Shown: in pieces, positions 15,512-23,951 of the stretch
How positions within the stretch are numbered: position 1 is the stretch's first letter
Layout: every line of letters starts with the position of its first letter
Program-made: the position numbers and the translations under genes
The notes under the pieces: generated by a model
Databases searched by the model: none
What the model was told of the DNA's origin: nothing
The model's input: only the letters and a program-made list of their open reading frames with translations
NCBI GenBank assembly: GCA_000171835.1
Contig: ABHC01000001.1
Span: 1 to 64,000, forward strand
Reading direction: 5' to 3'
DNA from: an alpha proteobacterium BAL199
GTDB lineage: Bacteria > Pseudomonadota > Alphaproteobacteria > Thalassobaculales > Thalassobaculaceae
DNA: 64,000 nucleotides

Positions 15512-16792
15512 CTACATCAGCAGGTTCGGCAGGAACAGCACGATGTCCGGCACCAGTGCCATCGCCGCGATCAACGCCGCCATTGTGACGACGTAGGGCC
15601 AGGACCAGCGCACGAACTCGGCGAAGTCGCAGCGCAGGATGCCGCAGACCGTGTACATGATGACGCCGACCGGCGGCGTGTTGCCGCCGACCGACACCAG
15701 GATGATCAGCACCACGCCCATGTGCACCGGGTCGAAGCCGACATGCACCAGGGCCGGCAGCACCAGCGGCGTGACCAGCAGCACGTTGACGGTCGCCTCC
15801 ATCACCGTACCGGCAACGAACACGATCGCCAGCACCACGAACAGGGTGACGTACCGGTCGCCCGGCAGGCCGGCGAGGAAGCCGGTGATGGCGCTCGGCG
15901 CCTGCTCGACGGTGAGCGCATGGCCGAGGACGGCGGCCATGACGATGATCAGCATCACCATGCCGATGTCGAAGATCGAGTCGCGCATCGCGTCGATCAG
16001 CTTCGCCCAGGTCAGTTCCCGGTAGATCAGCACTCCAACGGCGAGTGCGTATAACACCACCACCGCGCCGGCTTCGGTGGCGGTGAACAGGCCGAAGCGG
16101 AACCCGATCAGCAGCAGGACTGGGAACATCAGTGCCCAGATGCAATCGACGAAGCTGGCTGCCAATTCCCGCAACCGCGGTTTCTCGGCCAACTCGGGTT
16201 GGTATCCCATGCGTCGTGCGATCAAAGACGTCACGGCCATCAGCACCGCGGTCATCAGCAGGCCGGGGACGACACCGCCAAGCAGCAGCCGGCCGATCGA
16301 GACTTCGCTGATGAAGCCGAACAGGATCAGACCGATGCTGGGCGGGATGGTGGCGGTGATCACCGACGAGAAGGCGATTACCGAGGCGGTGAAGCCGCGG
16401 GCGTAGCCTTGCCGCTCCATGGCGGGGCCAAGCAGTCGGGACTCCATCGCCGCGTCGGCGACCGCCGAGCCGGAGATGCCGCCCATCAGCGCGCTCAGCA
16501 TGATCGAGACCTGAGCAAGGCCGCCGGTCATCCATCCGGTCAGCAGCCGCGCGAACACCAGCAGCCGGTCGGTGATGCCGGTGGCGTTCATCAGGTTGCC
16601 GGCCAGGATGAAGAACGGTACCGCCAGCAGCGGGAAGGACTGGGTGGCGCCGTACATGCGCTGCATTGCGACAGTGAGCGGCATGTAATCGCCGACTAGG
16701 AACACCGGCACCGTCGAAAGGCCGAGGGCGAAGGCGACCGGCACCCCGATTGCCAGGAACACGAAGAACAGGGTCGCGACGACGGTCAGCAT
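15512..16792 (-). CDS. dctM: TRAP transporter large permease DctM
   Basis: This 426-residue, about 12-helix inner-membrane subunit carries substrate and sodium ions in tripartite TRAP transporters. Diagnostic segments are AVPFFILAGNLMNATGITDR, SALMGGISGSAVADAAMES, TATIPPSIGLILFGF and SVGGNTPPVGVIMYTVCGIL. GTG ATG overlaps the small-permease stop in a TGATG junction; the ATG at 16792 is chosen. It is the last gene of the dctP-dctQ-dctM operon, ending 20 bp from the convergent GntR gene. The substrate class (C4-dicarboxylate-like, keto or hydroxy acid, or sulfonate) cannot be read from this subunit. Confidence 0.9.
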   Translation of the reverse strand: MLTVVATLFFVFLAIGVPVAFALGLSTVPVFLVGDYMPLTVAMQRMYGATQSFPLLAVPFFILAGNLMNATGITDRLLVFARLLTGWMTGGLAQVSIMLSALMGGISGSAVADAAMESRLLGPAMERQGYARGFTASVIAFSSVITATIPPSIGLILFGFISEVSIGRLLLGGVVPGLLMTAVLMAVTSLIARRMGYQPELAEKPRLRELAASFVDCIWALMFPVLLLIGFRFGLFTATEAGAVVVLYALAVGVLIYRELTWAKLIDAMRDSIFDIGMVMLIIVMAAVLGHALTVEQAPSAITGFLAGLPGDRYVTLFVVLAIVFVAGTVMEATVNVLLVTPLVLPALVHVGFDPVHMGVVLIILVSVGGNTPPVGVIMYTVCGILRCDFAEFVRWSWPYVVTMAALIAAMALVPDIVLFLPNLLM

Positions 16793-17319
16793 CACATGAC
16801 GTCCCGGCCGTCGGCACTGCTGTCGGGCAGGCCGCGCAGATGGCGGACGATCTGCTCGACCACGGTGATGATCATCAGGGCGTAGGCGACCGGCAGGGCA
16901 GCGGCGGCCCAGGACGACGGCACGCCGGTCATCGGCAGCGGCCGGAAGTCCGACAGCCGCGTCAGCAGCGAGCCGTAGTAAACGAGCGCCACCAGCAAAA
17001 CCGCTATGGTGAGCTTGATCGTGAGATCCAGCAGGAACCGCGCCGTCGGCGGCAGCAGCCTGACCAGCACGTCGATCCTGAAATGCCCGGCGCGCTGCAG
17101 GGTCAGGTCGGCCGCCAGCATCGCCAGCCAGACGAACAGCGCCTGGGCGACTTCGTCCGACCAGATCACCGGGTTGCCGGTGTAGCGGCCGACTGTGCCG
17201 GCCAGGACAACGGCTACGACGATTCCCAGCAGGGCGATGGCGGCGATCATCTCGGCGCGTCTGAGCAGGACGAGGGCGCGTGTCAGCAGTCCGGATACCA
17301 AGACAACCCCCAGGGTCAT
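16792..17319 (-). CDS. dctQ: TRAP transporter small permease DctQ
   Basis: This 175-residue protein has four membrane helices of the DctQ/YiaM family. PVIWSDEVAQALFVWLAMLA is the conserved WxxE..R-type segment and LVRLLPPTARFLLDLTIKL the following interfacial helix. It forms the membrane domain with DctM, whose start overlaps its stop. The ATG at 17319 precedes a basic amphipathic stretch and is the natural start. It lies 87 bp downstream of dctP in the same operon. Confidence 0.85.
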   Translation of the reverse strand: MTLGVVLVSGLLTRALVLLRRAEMIAAIALLGIVVAVVLAGTVGRYTGNPVIWSDEVAQALFVWLAMLAADLTLQRAGHFRIDVLVRLLPPTARFLLDLTIKLTIAVLLVALVYYGSLLTRLSDFRPLPMTGVPSSWAAAALPVAYALMIITVVEQIVRHLRGLPDSSADGRDVM

Positions 17320-17406
17320 GCCTCGACCGTGCCCCGGCGCTTCGCGGTCCGGGGCACGGTCGGAGGTCGGATCATTTCCAGGATAAGCGGAGAACGGATC
17401 CGCCGG

Positions 17407-18399
17407 TTACTTCTTCAGGGTTTCGCGGACGGTGCCGACGAGTTGGGTCAGCTTCATCTTCTCCCAGACCGGCTTGACCGCCTCGCGAAACGGCGTGACG
17501 TCGACGGCGCTGACACGCACGCCGGTTGCCTTGACGTCGGCGAAGATCTTCGCAGCTCCGTCGTCATTGGCCTTGAGGGCAGACGCACCCCAGCGCTTCG
17601 CCTCCTCGGTCAGGATCTGGCGCAGGTCGGCTGGCAGCGACTGCAACCAGGCGTCGGAAACCAGCAGCCCGCTCATCAGGTAGATGTGGCCGGTCAGCGT
17701 GACGTCGCTGATCACCTCATAGAGCTTGGCGCCCCAGATCGCCGCAGGCTGAGCCTCGGCCCCGTCGATCACGCCGGTTTGCAGCGACGGATAGACTTCG
17801 GCCCAGGGCAGCGGGGTGGCGACAGCACCCATGGCGCCGATGGTCTCGACCCAGAGCGGCTGCCCGATGGTCCGCACCCGCACGCCCTTCAGGTCGGCCG
17901 GCGTGCTGATCGGCTTTTTGGTCAGCATGTGGCGGGCGCCCTGATACCAGTTGAAGGATAGTAGGGTCAGGCCGCTCTTCTTCTTCAGCTGTTCGTTCCA
18001 GCCGGCGAAGGTATCGGATTCGACGAACCTTGCGAGTTCATCGACCGATTCGAAAGCGTACGGGGCGATCAGCACGTTGAACTCAGGCACGAACACCGAG
18101 ACCCGTGAGGCTTCGACGAAGGTGCCGACATTCGCCCCGGCGGCGGCCTGGTCCATCATGTCCTGGGTGTCGCCGAGCTGCGAGCTCGGGAAAAGCTGGA
18201 CTTCGACCTTACCACCAGTGCGCTCGGCGACCGACTTCCTGAAGCCCTCCGCCGCGACCTGCAGCGGGTCGGTCGGGGCGAGCACGGAGCCGAGCTTGAG
18301 GGTGTAGTCGGCGCCGAATGCGGTCGCCGACGAGCCGGCGACGAATGGAATGGCGGCAAGCAGCGCGGCGCCTAGCGCCAGCGACGTGCGGAACTTCAT
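17407..18399 (-). CDS. dctP: TRAP transporter substrate-binding protein DctP
   Basis: This 330-residue periplasmic binding protein starts at 18399 (MKFRTSLALG) after GGGAGGAAG and has a clear signal peptide with likely cleavage after AFGA. The mature part begins YTLKLGSVLAPTDPLQVAAE, typical of the DctP family. GVRVRTIGQPLWVETIGAMG contains the conserved arginine that binds the ligand carboxylate, and YPSLQTGVIDGAEAQPAAIW is the second-lobe signature. It binds an organic acid outside the membrane and delivers it to DctQM. The operon is probably controlled by the GntR protein at 14775. Confidence 0.9.
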   Translation of the reverse strand: MKFRTSLALGAALLAAIPFVAGSSATAFGADYTLKLGSVLAPTDPLQVAAEGFRKSVAERTGGKVEVQLFPSSQLGDTQDMMDQAAAGANVGTFVEASRVSVFVPEFNVLIAPYAFESVDELARFVESDTFAGWNEQLKKKSGLTLLSFNWYQGARHMLTKKPISTPADLKGVRVRTIGQPLWVETIGAMGAVATPLPWAEVYPSLQTGVIDGAEAQPAAIWGAKLYEVISDVTLTGHIYLMSGLLVSDAWLQSLPADLRQILTEEAKRWGASALKANDDGAAKIFADVKATGVRVSAVDVTPFREAVKPVWEKMKLTQLVGTVRETLKK

Positions 18400-18473
18400 G
18401 GCTTCCTCCCTGGGTGACGGACGGGCTTGTCGGTCGTGTGCCGGCCGGTTTGAATCCGGTTTGTCTTGCACAC

Positions 18474-18483
18474 TAATATATTA
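18474..18483. promoter_or_regulatory. Palindromic operator upstream of dctP
   Basis: TAATATATTA is a perfect 10-bp palindrome identical to the one in the gntR promoter. Here the dyad extends outwards with GTCT on one side and AGAC on the other at symmetric distance. It lies about 75 bases upstream of the dctP start, suitable for control of transcription by the GntR protein. Confidence 0.6.
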
Positions 18484-18684
18484 AAGCACCAGACAAATGA
18501 GCCCGTCAACGCGGCCCTCCTGATGTCCCTGGGGGTCGGAGGCTCAGGAGGGTTGAGAATCGTTCAGTTGATCGACTTTGGATGGACGCGGCCGGTCACG
18601 GCGATCACCGGTAGGACGAGTGACCGCCAGGCGCCGGTTCTCATCGTGCTGAGGTGCCGGCCGATGGCCAGCCGCGAAACATCT
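18484..18684. other. Intergenic region between dctP and the TPP enzyme
   Basis: About 200 bases upstream of dctP and downstream of the minus-strand TPP enzyme gene. No gene, tRNA or strong terminator was seen. CCCTCCTGATGTCCCTGGGG with CTCAGGAGGG nearby can form a weak imperfect hairpin. Confidence 0.35.
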
Positions 18685-20310
18685 TCAGATCCGGCCGTCG
18701 TAGCTCTTGCGGTCGATCCGGCAGGCGCAGACCGTGAAGGTGTCGGCGGTCAGCCCTTCGCGGATCGCGGCGTCCAGGGTGGCGCGGTCCTCACAGACCA
18801 CGCCGCGGCCGCCGAGCTTCTCGGCGATGCCGGCGAAGTCGGTTTCCGGGAAGTCGACGCCGGCGTTGGCGTAGGTCATGGCCCGCTGCTTCAACTCGAT
18901 CAGCGCCAGCGAGGTATCGACGAACACCACCACGATCACCGGCAGCCTCGTGTCGCGCAGGGTGACCAACTCACCCAGGATCATCTCCAGCCCGGCGTCG
19001 CCGGTGAAGGCGATCACGGCACGTTCCGGCGACGCAATCTTGGCGCCGGTGGCCAGCGGCAGGGCACAGCCCATGGTGCACAGCCCGGTCGACTGTAGCA
19101 CGGCGTGTGGCACGAAGCTGTCCCACACCTGGCTGGTCAGGATTCGGTGGGCGCCGCTGTCGATGGTGATCACCGCGTCGCGCGGGGCCGCCTGGCGCAC
19201 CGTGGTGACGATGGCCGCCGGGCCCCAGGCCTCGTTCTGGCCATAGGCGCCGGCCAGTGCCTGCCGGGCCTTCGCCGGCTCGCCGCCGGGCCAGCGCGTA
19301 GCTTTGGGCTCCACGCCGTCGCCGATCACACCCAGGGTGGCGCCGACGTCGCCGACGAAGCTGACCGAGGCGTGGTGCATGTAGTGGGTGTTCGGCGCCG
19401 CGGCGATCTCGATCACCCGCTGGGTGCCGGGATTCCAGACGTTGCGCCAGCCGACCCGCATCTCGATTGGGTCGTAGCCGGCCAGCACGATCAGGTCGGC
19501 ATCCTTCAGGAGCGGCAGAATCTGGCGGTCGGCGACCGGCGACAGTCCGGCGCCGCCCAGCGACAGCGGCGAGTCGTCTGGAACCACGCCCTTGGCCTTG
19601 TAGGTAGCGACTGTCGGGATGCCGAAGCGTTCGGCGAACGCCCGGACCTTGGCCTCGCCGCCCTGGCTCAGCACGTCCAGGCCAACCACCATGATCGGCT
19701 TCTCCGCCCCGGCCAGCCAGTCGCGAGCGGTGTCCAACGCTGCGCCGGAAGCGGGAACGCCGGCCAGACCGGGCGAGCGGCGCACCGGCAGGTCGGATGG
19801 TGTGATCTCGGCCGCCGCGACCGAGATCGGCAGGTCGAGATGCACCGGGCCAGGGCGGGGGTCCAGTGCGATCGCCACCGCCTTGTCGGCCTGCGCCTCG
19901 ATGGCGCCGACGGCGATCCGGAAGCTGGCCTTGACCACCGGGCGGAACACCTGCTGGTGGTCGAAGACCTGGTGGTTGTAGGTGACCGCCTCATCCTCGT
20001 CGACGCAGCCACTGACCACGATCAACGGGACCCGGTCCTGCTCGGCGTTGGCGGCGACGTTCAGCGCGTTGGCGACACCCGGGCCGACGGTGGCGACCAG
20101 GATGCCGGGCGCGCCGGTCATGTGGTAGACGCCCTCGGCCATGAAGCCGGCCGCGTTCTCGTGCTTGGCCAGGACGAAGCGGATGCCGGCCCGTTCCAGC
20201 GCGTCGATGAAGGTCAGGACCTCACCGCCGGGAATGCCGAAGGCCCAGCGGCAGCCGGCGTCGTACAGGCGTCGCGCGAGAGCGTCGGCGACGCGGATCG
20301 TCTCGGTCAT
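18685..20310 (-). CDS. Thiamine-pyrophosphate enzyme of the acetolactate synthase superfamily
   Basis: This 541-residue enzyme has the three TPP-enzyme domains. The N-terminal Pyr domain has GIPGGEVLTFIDAL and catalytic Glu in LAKHENAAGFMAEG, the central domain has PIMVVGLDVLSQGG, and the C-terminal PP domain has FTGDAGLEMILGELVTL, where the usual GDG is GDA, followed by IVVVFVDTSLALIELKQRAM. These features allow 2-keto acid decarboxylase or carboligase activity. It starts in an ATGA overlap with the upstream acyl-CoA dehydrogenase homologue, so the two act in one pathway. It does not look like typical Xsc (sulfoacetaldehyde acetyltransferase), and its substrate is unknown. Confidence 0.8.
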   Translation of the reverse strand: MTETIRVADALARRLYDAGCRWAFGIPGGEVLTFIDALERAGIRFVLAKHENAAGFMAEGVYHMTGAPGILVATVGPGVANALNVAANAEQDRVPLIVVSGCVDEDEAVTYNHQVFDHQQVFRPVVKASFRIAVGAIEAQADKAVAIALDPRPGPVHLDLPISVAAAEITPSDLPVRRSPGLAGVPASGAALDTARDWLAGAEKPIMVVGLDVLSQGGEAKVRAFAERFGIPTVATYKAKGVVPDDSPLSLGGAGLSPVADRQILPLLKDADLIVLAGYDPIEMRVGWRNVWNPGTQRVIEIAAAPNTHYMHHASVSFVGDVGATLGVIGDGVEPKATRWPGGEPAKARQALAGAYGQNEAWGPAAIVTTVRQAAPRDAVITIDSGAHRILTSQVWDSFVPHAVLQSTGLCTMGCALPLATGAKIASPERAVIAFTGDAGLEMILGELVTLRDTRLPVIVVVFVDTSLALIELKQRAMTYANAGVDFPETDFAGIAEKLGGRGVVCEDRATLDAAIREGLTADTFTVCACRIDRKSYDGRI

Positions 20311-21542
20311 TCGGCAGCCTGAATCCGCAGCGCGTCGGCGGCGGCGAGCTTGGCATGGCCGTCGCGGGTCTGCGGCAGCTTGCGGTCGAGCAGGCGGGAG
20401 GCGACGACAGTGCGCAGGATCTGCGCGGTGCCGCCGCCGATTGTGAACATCCGAGCGTCGCGCAGGATGCGCTCCATCGGCCAGTTGCGGGAATAGCCGC
20501 GGGCGCCATGGACCTGCAGAGCGTCGCTGGCAACCTTGATGGCCATCTCAGAGGCGAAAATCTTCGACTGGGCAGCCGCCAGGCTGTCGGGAAACGGGTT
20601 GCCGTTCTGCCCGGCGGTCGACGCCGCCCGCCAGATCAGCGCGCGCGCCGCTTCGAGCTGCACGCTCATGTCGGCCAGCATCCACTGCAGTCCCTGGAAC
20701 TCGGCGATCGGCCGGCCGAACTGCTCGCGCTCCTTGGAGAACGCCAGCGCCCGGCGGTAGGCGCCTTCGGCGAGTCCGAGGGCCACGGTCCCGGCACCGA
20801 CGCGCTGGGCGTTGTAGGCGTTCATCAGGTCGGCGAAGCCGCGCTTCAGACCGCTCGGCGGCATCACCAACCGATCGGCCGGTAGCGCCAGGTCCTGGAA
20901 CAGCACTTCGGTCTCGGGAATGCCGCGCAGCCCCATGGTCGGCTCGCGCGCGCCGATCACCAGACCGTCGTCCTCGCCGCGGAACGCCAGGAAGCCACCA
21001 ATGCCCTGCTCGGCGCCGGACTCGTCGAACACTCGGGCGAAGATCAAGTGCAGGCGGGAGACGCCGCCGCCGGTGATCCAGTGCTTCTTGCCGTTCAACA
21101 CGTAGGTGTTGCCGCGCTTGTCGGCGCGGGTGGTCATCTCGGTGGCAGCGGATCCGGCATCCGGCTCGGTGATGCAGATCGCCGGCTTGTCACCCGACAG
21201 CACGAATTCGGCGGCGCGCTTCTTCTGGGGCTCGGTGCCGTACTGCATGACGGCCGAGATCGCCCCCATGTTGCCCTCGACCACGACCCGACCGGTGACG
21301 CCGCACTGCGCCGCCATCTCCTCGATCACCAGGGTAACGTCCATGTACGACCGGCCGGGGCCGCCATAGGCCTTCGGAACGGTCATGCCCATGAATCCGG
21401 CGTCGGTCAGGGCCTGCACATTATCCCACGGATAGCTCTCGGTGCGGTCGACCTCAGCGGCGCGCGGGGCAACTACCCGCTCGGCCAGATCGCGGGCTTT
21501 CTCGCGCAGAGCTTCCTGTTCGGGGGTCAGGCCGAAGGTCAT
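20307..21542 (-). CDS. acdA: Acyl-CoA dehydrogenase superfamily, probable 3-sulfinopropanoyl-CoA desulfinase
   Basis: This 411-residue flavoprotein has the ACAD fold (FGLTPEQEALREKARDLAER, ICITEPDAGSAATEMTTRA, HWITGGG, REQFGRPIAEFQGLQWMLAD, QVHGARGYSRNWPMERILRD). The classical catalytic Glu is missing at both known places: the C-terminal site reads TIGGGTAQI, and the helix-G site reads NAQRVGAG with Gln246. Arg85 is present in GVTGRVVVEGN. From memory, Arg84 and Gln246 are the distinguishing residues of 3-sulfinopropanoyl-CoA desulfinase of Advenella mimigardefordensis, which releases sulfite without oxidising the acyl chain. The start at 21542 has GAGAGGA upstream. It is in an operon with the TPP enzyme and divergent from a LysR gene. 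Confidence 0.75.
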   Translation of the reverse strand: MTFGLTPEQEALREKARDLAERVVAPRAAEVDRTESYPWDNVQALTDAGFMGMTVPKAYGGPGRSYMDVTLVIEEMAAQCGVTGRVVVEGNMGAISAVMQYGTEPQKKRAAEFVLSGDKPAICITEPDAGSAATEMTTRADKRGNTYVLNGKKHWITGGGVSRLHLIFARVFDESGAEQGIGGFLAFRGEDDGLVIGAREPTMGLRGIPETEVLFQDLALPADRLVMPPSGLKRGFADLMNAYNAQRVGAGTVALGLAEGAYRRALAFSKEREQFGRPIAEFQGLQWMLADMSVQLEAARALIWRAASTAGQNGNPFPDSLAAAQSKIFASEMAIKVASDALQVHGARGYSRNWPMERILRDARMFTIGGGTAQILRTVVASRLLDRKLPQTRDGHAKLAAADALRIQAAE

Positions 21543-21650
21543 GATGTCATCCTCTCCGCCGCCGGGATCGGGCAATGGGTCGGCCACTCACGGGACCGTG
21601 AAGTCAGGGTGACAACCAGGGTCACTCAAGACAAGCGAATTAAGTTGATA

Positions 21651-21669
21651 CAGATCTTCAGAATATCTG
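21651..21669. promoter_or_regulatory. LysR-type binding site between divergent genes
   Basis: CAGAT-N9-ATCTG is a perfect interrupted dyad containing the T-N11-A pattern of LysR regulators. It lies 10 bases upstream of the lysR start and about 110 bases from the divergent acyl-CoA dehydrogenase homologue, the standard layout for autoregulation and control of the neighbour. Confidence 0.6.
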
Positions 21670-21679
21670 ATGATATGCA

Positions 21680-22600
21680 ATGAATTTACGCCACCTTGAG
21701 ACCCTGCTGGCCATCGCCGAGTCGGGGAGCTTCGCCGCCGCCGCGGAGCGGGTGGGGGTCACTCAATCGGCGGTGTCCATGCAGATGCAGGCGCTGGAAG
21801 CCGCGTTGGGGACAGAACTGTTCGACCGTGCCCGGCGGCCACCGGTGTTGAGCGAGATCGGTCTGACCCTGCTGGTGCATGCCCGTGCCGTGGTGCGAGC
21901 GGCGGACGATCTGTCGGCGGCGGCATCCGGAACGGTGCTGCTGGGCCGCCTCCGGTTGGGGGTCATTCCCACCTCGGCGACCGGCTTGGTGCCGGATGCG
22001 CTGGCGTTGTTGGCGGCGCGTGCCCCGGACCTGCAGATCCGCATCGAGTCCGGCCTGTCGGCCGACCTGGCCCGACGGGTATCCCAGGGGGCGCTGGACG
22101 CGGCCCTGGTGACGGAGACGCCCAGGTTGGAGCGTGGGTTGGTGGTCCGGCCGATCCTGGAGGAGCCGCTGCTGGTGGTTGCCCCGCGCTCCGCCGCCGG
22201 GCCGCCGGCCCGGACGCTGTTGCGGCGCCTGCCGTTCGTGCGATTCAACCGGCGCACGGGTGTCGGCCGAGTGATCGACGCCGCCCTGCGGCGCGACCGC
22301 GTGGTGGTTACCGAGATCATGGAACTGGATTCGATCGAGGCGATCCTGGCGATGGTCGGACGCGGCCTCGGAGTTGCCGTCGCGCCGGCCGGGTCGGTCG
22401 TCGGGGCGGTTGCCGAAACCGTACACGCCCTGCCGTTCGGCGATCCTCCGGTGCTGCGCCGGGTCGGCCTGCTGGAACGCGAACGACCGGCCGGTGCTGA
22501 GGCCAATCCGACGACCGCGGCGTTGCTGGAGGTGTTCCGGACGGTGGTCCAACCGCCGGCCGTGGTGGTCTATGACAGTGTCGGCTTGCCGGGAATGTGA
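21680..22600 (+). CDS. LysR-family transcriptional regulator
   Basis: This 306-residue regulator has an N-terminal winged helix-turn-helix (MNLRHLETLLAIAESGSFAA, then AERVGVTQSAVSMQMQALEA, residues 1-60) and a type 2 periplasmic-binding-like effector domain beginning LRLGVIPTSATGLVPDALAL. It is divergently transcribed from the desulfinase-like/TPP operon with a LysR-type dyad in the 137-base gap, so it probably controls that operon in response to a pathway metabolite. The ATG at 21680 starts exactly at the conserved N-terminus. Confidence 0.85.
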   Translation: MNLRHLETLLAIAESGSFAAAAERVGVTQSAVSMQMQALEAALGTELFDRARRPPVLSEIGLTLLVHARAVVRAADDLSAAASGTVLLGRLRLGVIPTSATGLVPDALALLAARAPDLQIRIESGLSADLARRVSQGALDAALVTETPRLERGLVVRPILEEPLLVVAPRSAAGPPARTLLRRLPFVRFNRRTGVGRVIDAALRRDRVVVTEIMELDSIEAILAMVGRGLGVAVAPAGSVVGAVAETVHALPFGDPPVLRRVGLLERERPAGAEANPTTAALLEVFRTVVQPPAVVVYDSVGLPGM

Positions 22601-22620
22601 CGTTCTCGTAATGATAGGCG

Positions 22621-23145
22621 ATGCTGACTCCGGTATCTTCACGAGGGCCGGCACCGGTCGATCCGGACGCGCTGGGCGACGATGCCATTGGACAGTTGGC
22701 CCGCTATTGGCAGGAACTCGCCGACGCGGCCGGCGGGGTGCCCCTGCGCTCGGCCTTCGATCCCGGCCGGGTTCGCAGATTGCTGCCGCGTCTGATTGTG
22801 GTCGAGCATCTGGGCGATCATGATTTTCGGTACCGCCTGCTCGGCACCGAAGTGGATCACTTTACCAAGGCTCGCTACACCGGCCGCCGAACGTCCGAGA
22901 TTGCGGGTCATGGATATGGCAACCGCATCCATGCCCTGTACATGGCCACGTTGGCAGCGGCCCGGCCGATCGGCATGACGCTCCCATATGTCGGGACCAG
23001 TTCGATCTGTTCGTCGGTGCGGCAGATCGCGGTGCCGTTCCGCACCGGGGACGAACCCGACCAGATCATCTCGCTGATCGAGTTCGAACTGCGCCAGAAC
23101 CTGATACCGGCGATGATCCCGGCGGAACAGCGTCGGTTGATCTAA
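22621..23145 (+). CDS. PAS_5-type single-domain sensor protein
   Basis: This 174-residue protein is nearly all one PAS_5-like domain: LARYWQELADAAGGVPLRSA followed by FDPGRVRRLLPRLIVVEHLG, then FRYRLLGTEVDHFTKARYTG and a C-terminal strand QIISLIEFELRQNL. It has no signal peptide, membrane helix or output domain. Proteins of this type are abundant in Rhodospirillales and their function is largely unknown. It begins 20 bp after the lysR stop. Two relatives are in this window (2390-2869, broken; 29409-29942). Confidence 0.7.
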   Translation: MLTPVSSRGPAPVDPDALGDDAIGQLARYWQELADAAGGVPLRSAFDPGRVRRLLPRLIVVEHLGDHDFRYRLLGTEVDHFTKARYTGRRTSEIAGHGYGNRIHALYMATLAAARPIGMTLPYVGTSSICSSVRQIAVPFRTGDEPDQIISLIEFELRQNLIPAMIPAEQRRLI

Positions 23146-23189
23146 GGCGATCTGGCGGCGCGTTCCGGGTCGCGCTATAGCAGCCGGGC

Positions 23190-23951
23190 ATGACCGCGTT
23201 TGCCCTCCCCGAACTGGACCTGATCGTCCTCGTCGCTGTTGCATTCGCCGTTGCCGGCGGGATCAAGGGGGTCGTCGGGCTTGGATTGCCGACGATCTCG
23301 GCGGCGATCATGGCCAGCGTGATCGACCTGCGGGTCGCGGTCGGCATCCTGATCATCCCGCTGCTGGTCACCAATCTGTGGCAGGTCGTTCAGGTCGGCG
23401 CGGTCGGCACGCTGGTGCGGCGGTTCGGGGTGCTGAACATGGCGGCGGGCGCCGGCCTGTGGATCGGGACCGAGATCCTGTTCGCCATCGATCCGCGCTG
23501 GATGCAGATGGGGCTGGGCGTTCTGCTGATCCTGAACGCCATCCTGCAGGTCACCGGCGGCATACCGGTGATCCCGCGTGCACGGGAAGCCGCTCTGTCG
23601 GTGCCGGTCGGGCTGGTCTCCGGGATCATCGGCGGCATGACCGGCAGCCAGGGGATCGTGATCGCGGTCTATCTCGCCAGCCTGAACCTGACCCGCGACG
23701 AATACGTCCAGGGCGTTGGGCTGTCGTTCTTCCTGACCGGCATCATCTGGGTCGTGGCGATCGCTGCGAACGGCGGGATCACCCTGGAGACGCTGCCGTT
23801 GTCACTTCTCGCGCTGGCGGTCGCACTGGCGGCGATGGCGGTGGGCACCCGGGTGCGCCACCGCCTGCCGCAGGCGCGGTTCCGTCAGGCGGTGTTCGTC
23901 ATCATGGCCCTGATGGGCGCGAACCTGCTGCGCCGGGCGGTGATGGGCTGA
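23190..23951 (+). CDS. TauE/SafE family sulfite/sulfonate exporter
   Basis: This 253-residue inner-membrane protein has about eight helices in two repeats. GGIKGVVGLGLPTISAAIMA and VSGIIGGMTGSQGIVIAVYL are the duplicated TauE/SafE motifs. Family members export sulfite, sulfoacetate or other anions during organosulfonate degradation. It follows the PAS gene by 44 bases and sits 2.4 kb from the desulfinase-like gene, whose product would generate sulfite, so sulfite efflux is a sensible but unproven role. The family also contains transporters for unrelated anions. Confidence 0.8.
   Translation: MTAFALPELDLIVLVAVAFAVAGGIKGVVGLGLPTISAAIMASVIDLRVAVGILIIPLLVTNLWQVVQVGAVGTLVRRFGVLNMAAGAGLWIGTEILFAIDPRWMQMGLGVLLILNAILQVTGGIPVIPRAREAALSVPVGLVSGIIGGMTGSQGIVIAVYLASLNLTRDEYVQGVGLSFFLTGIIWVVAIAANGGITLETLPLSLLALAVALAAMAVGTRVRHRLPQARFRQAVFVIMALMGANLLRRAVMG

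Noticed and set aside
18445-18465. tRNA-like TTGAATCC segment in the dctP leader
   Set aside because: It resembles a T-arm only superficially; no acceptor stem or other arms could be drawn around it.
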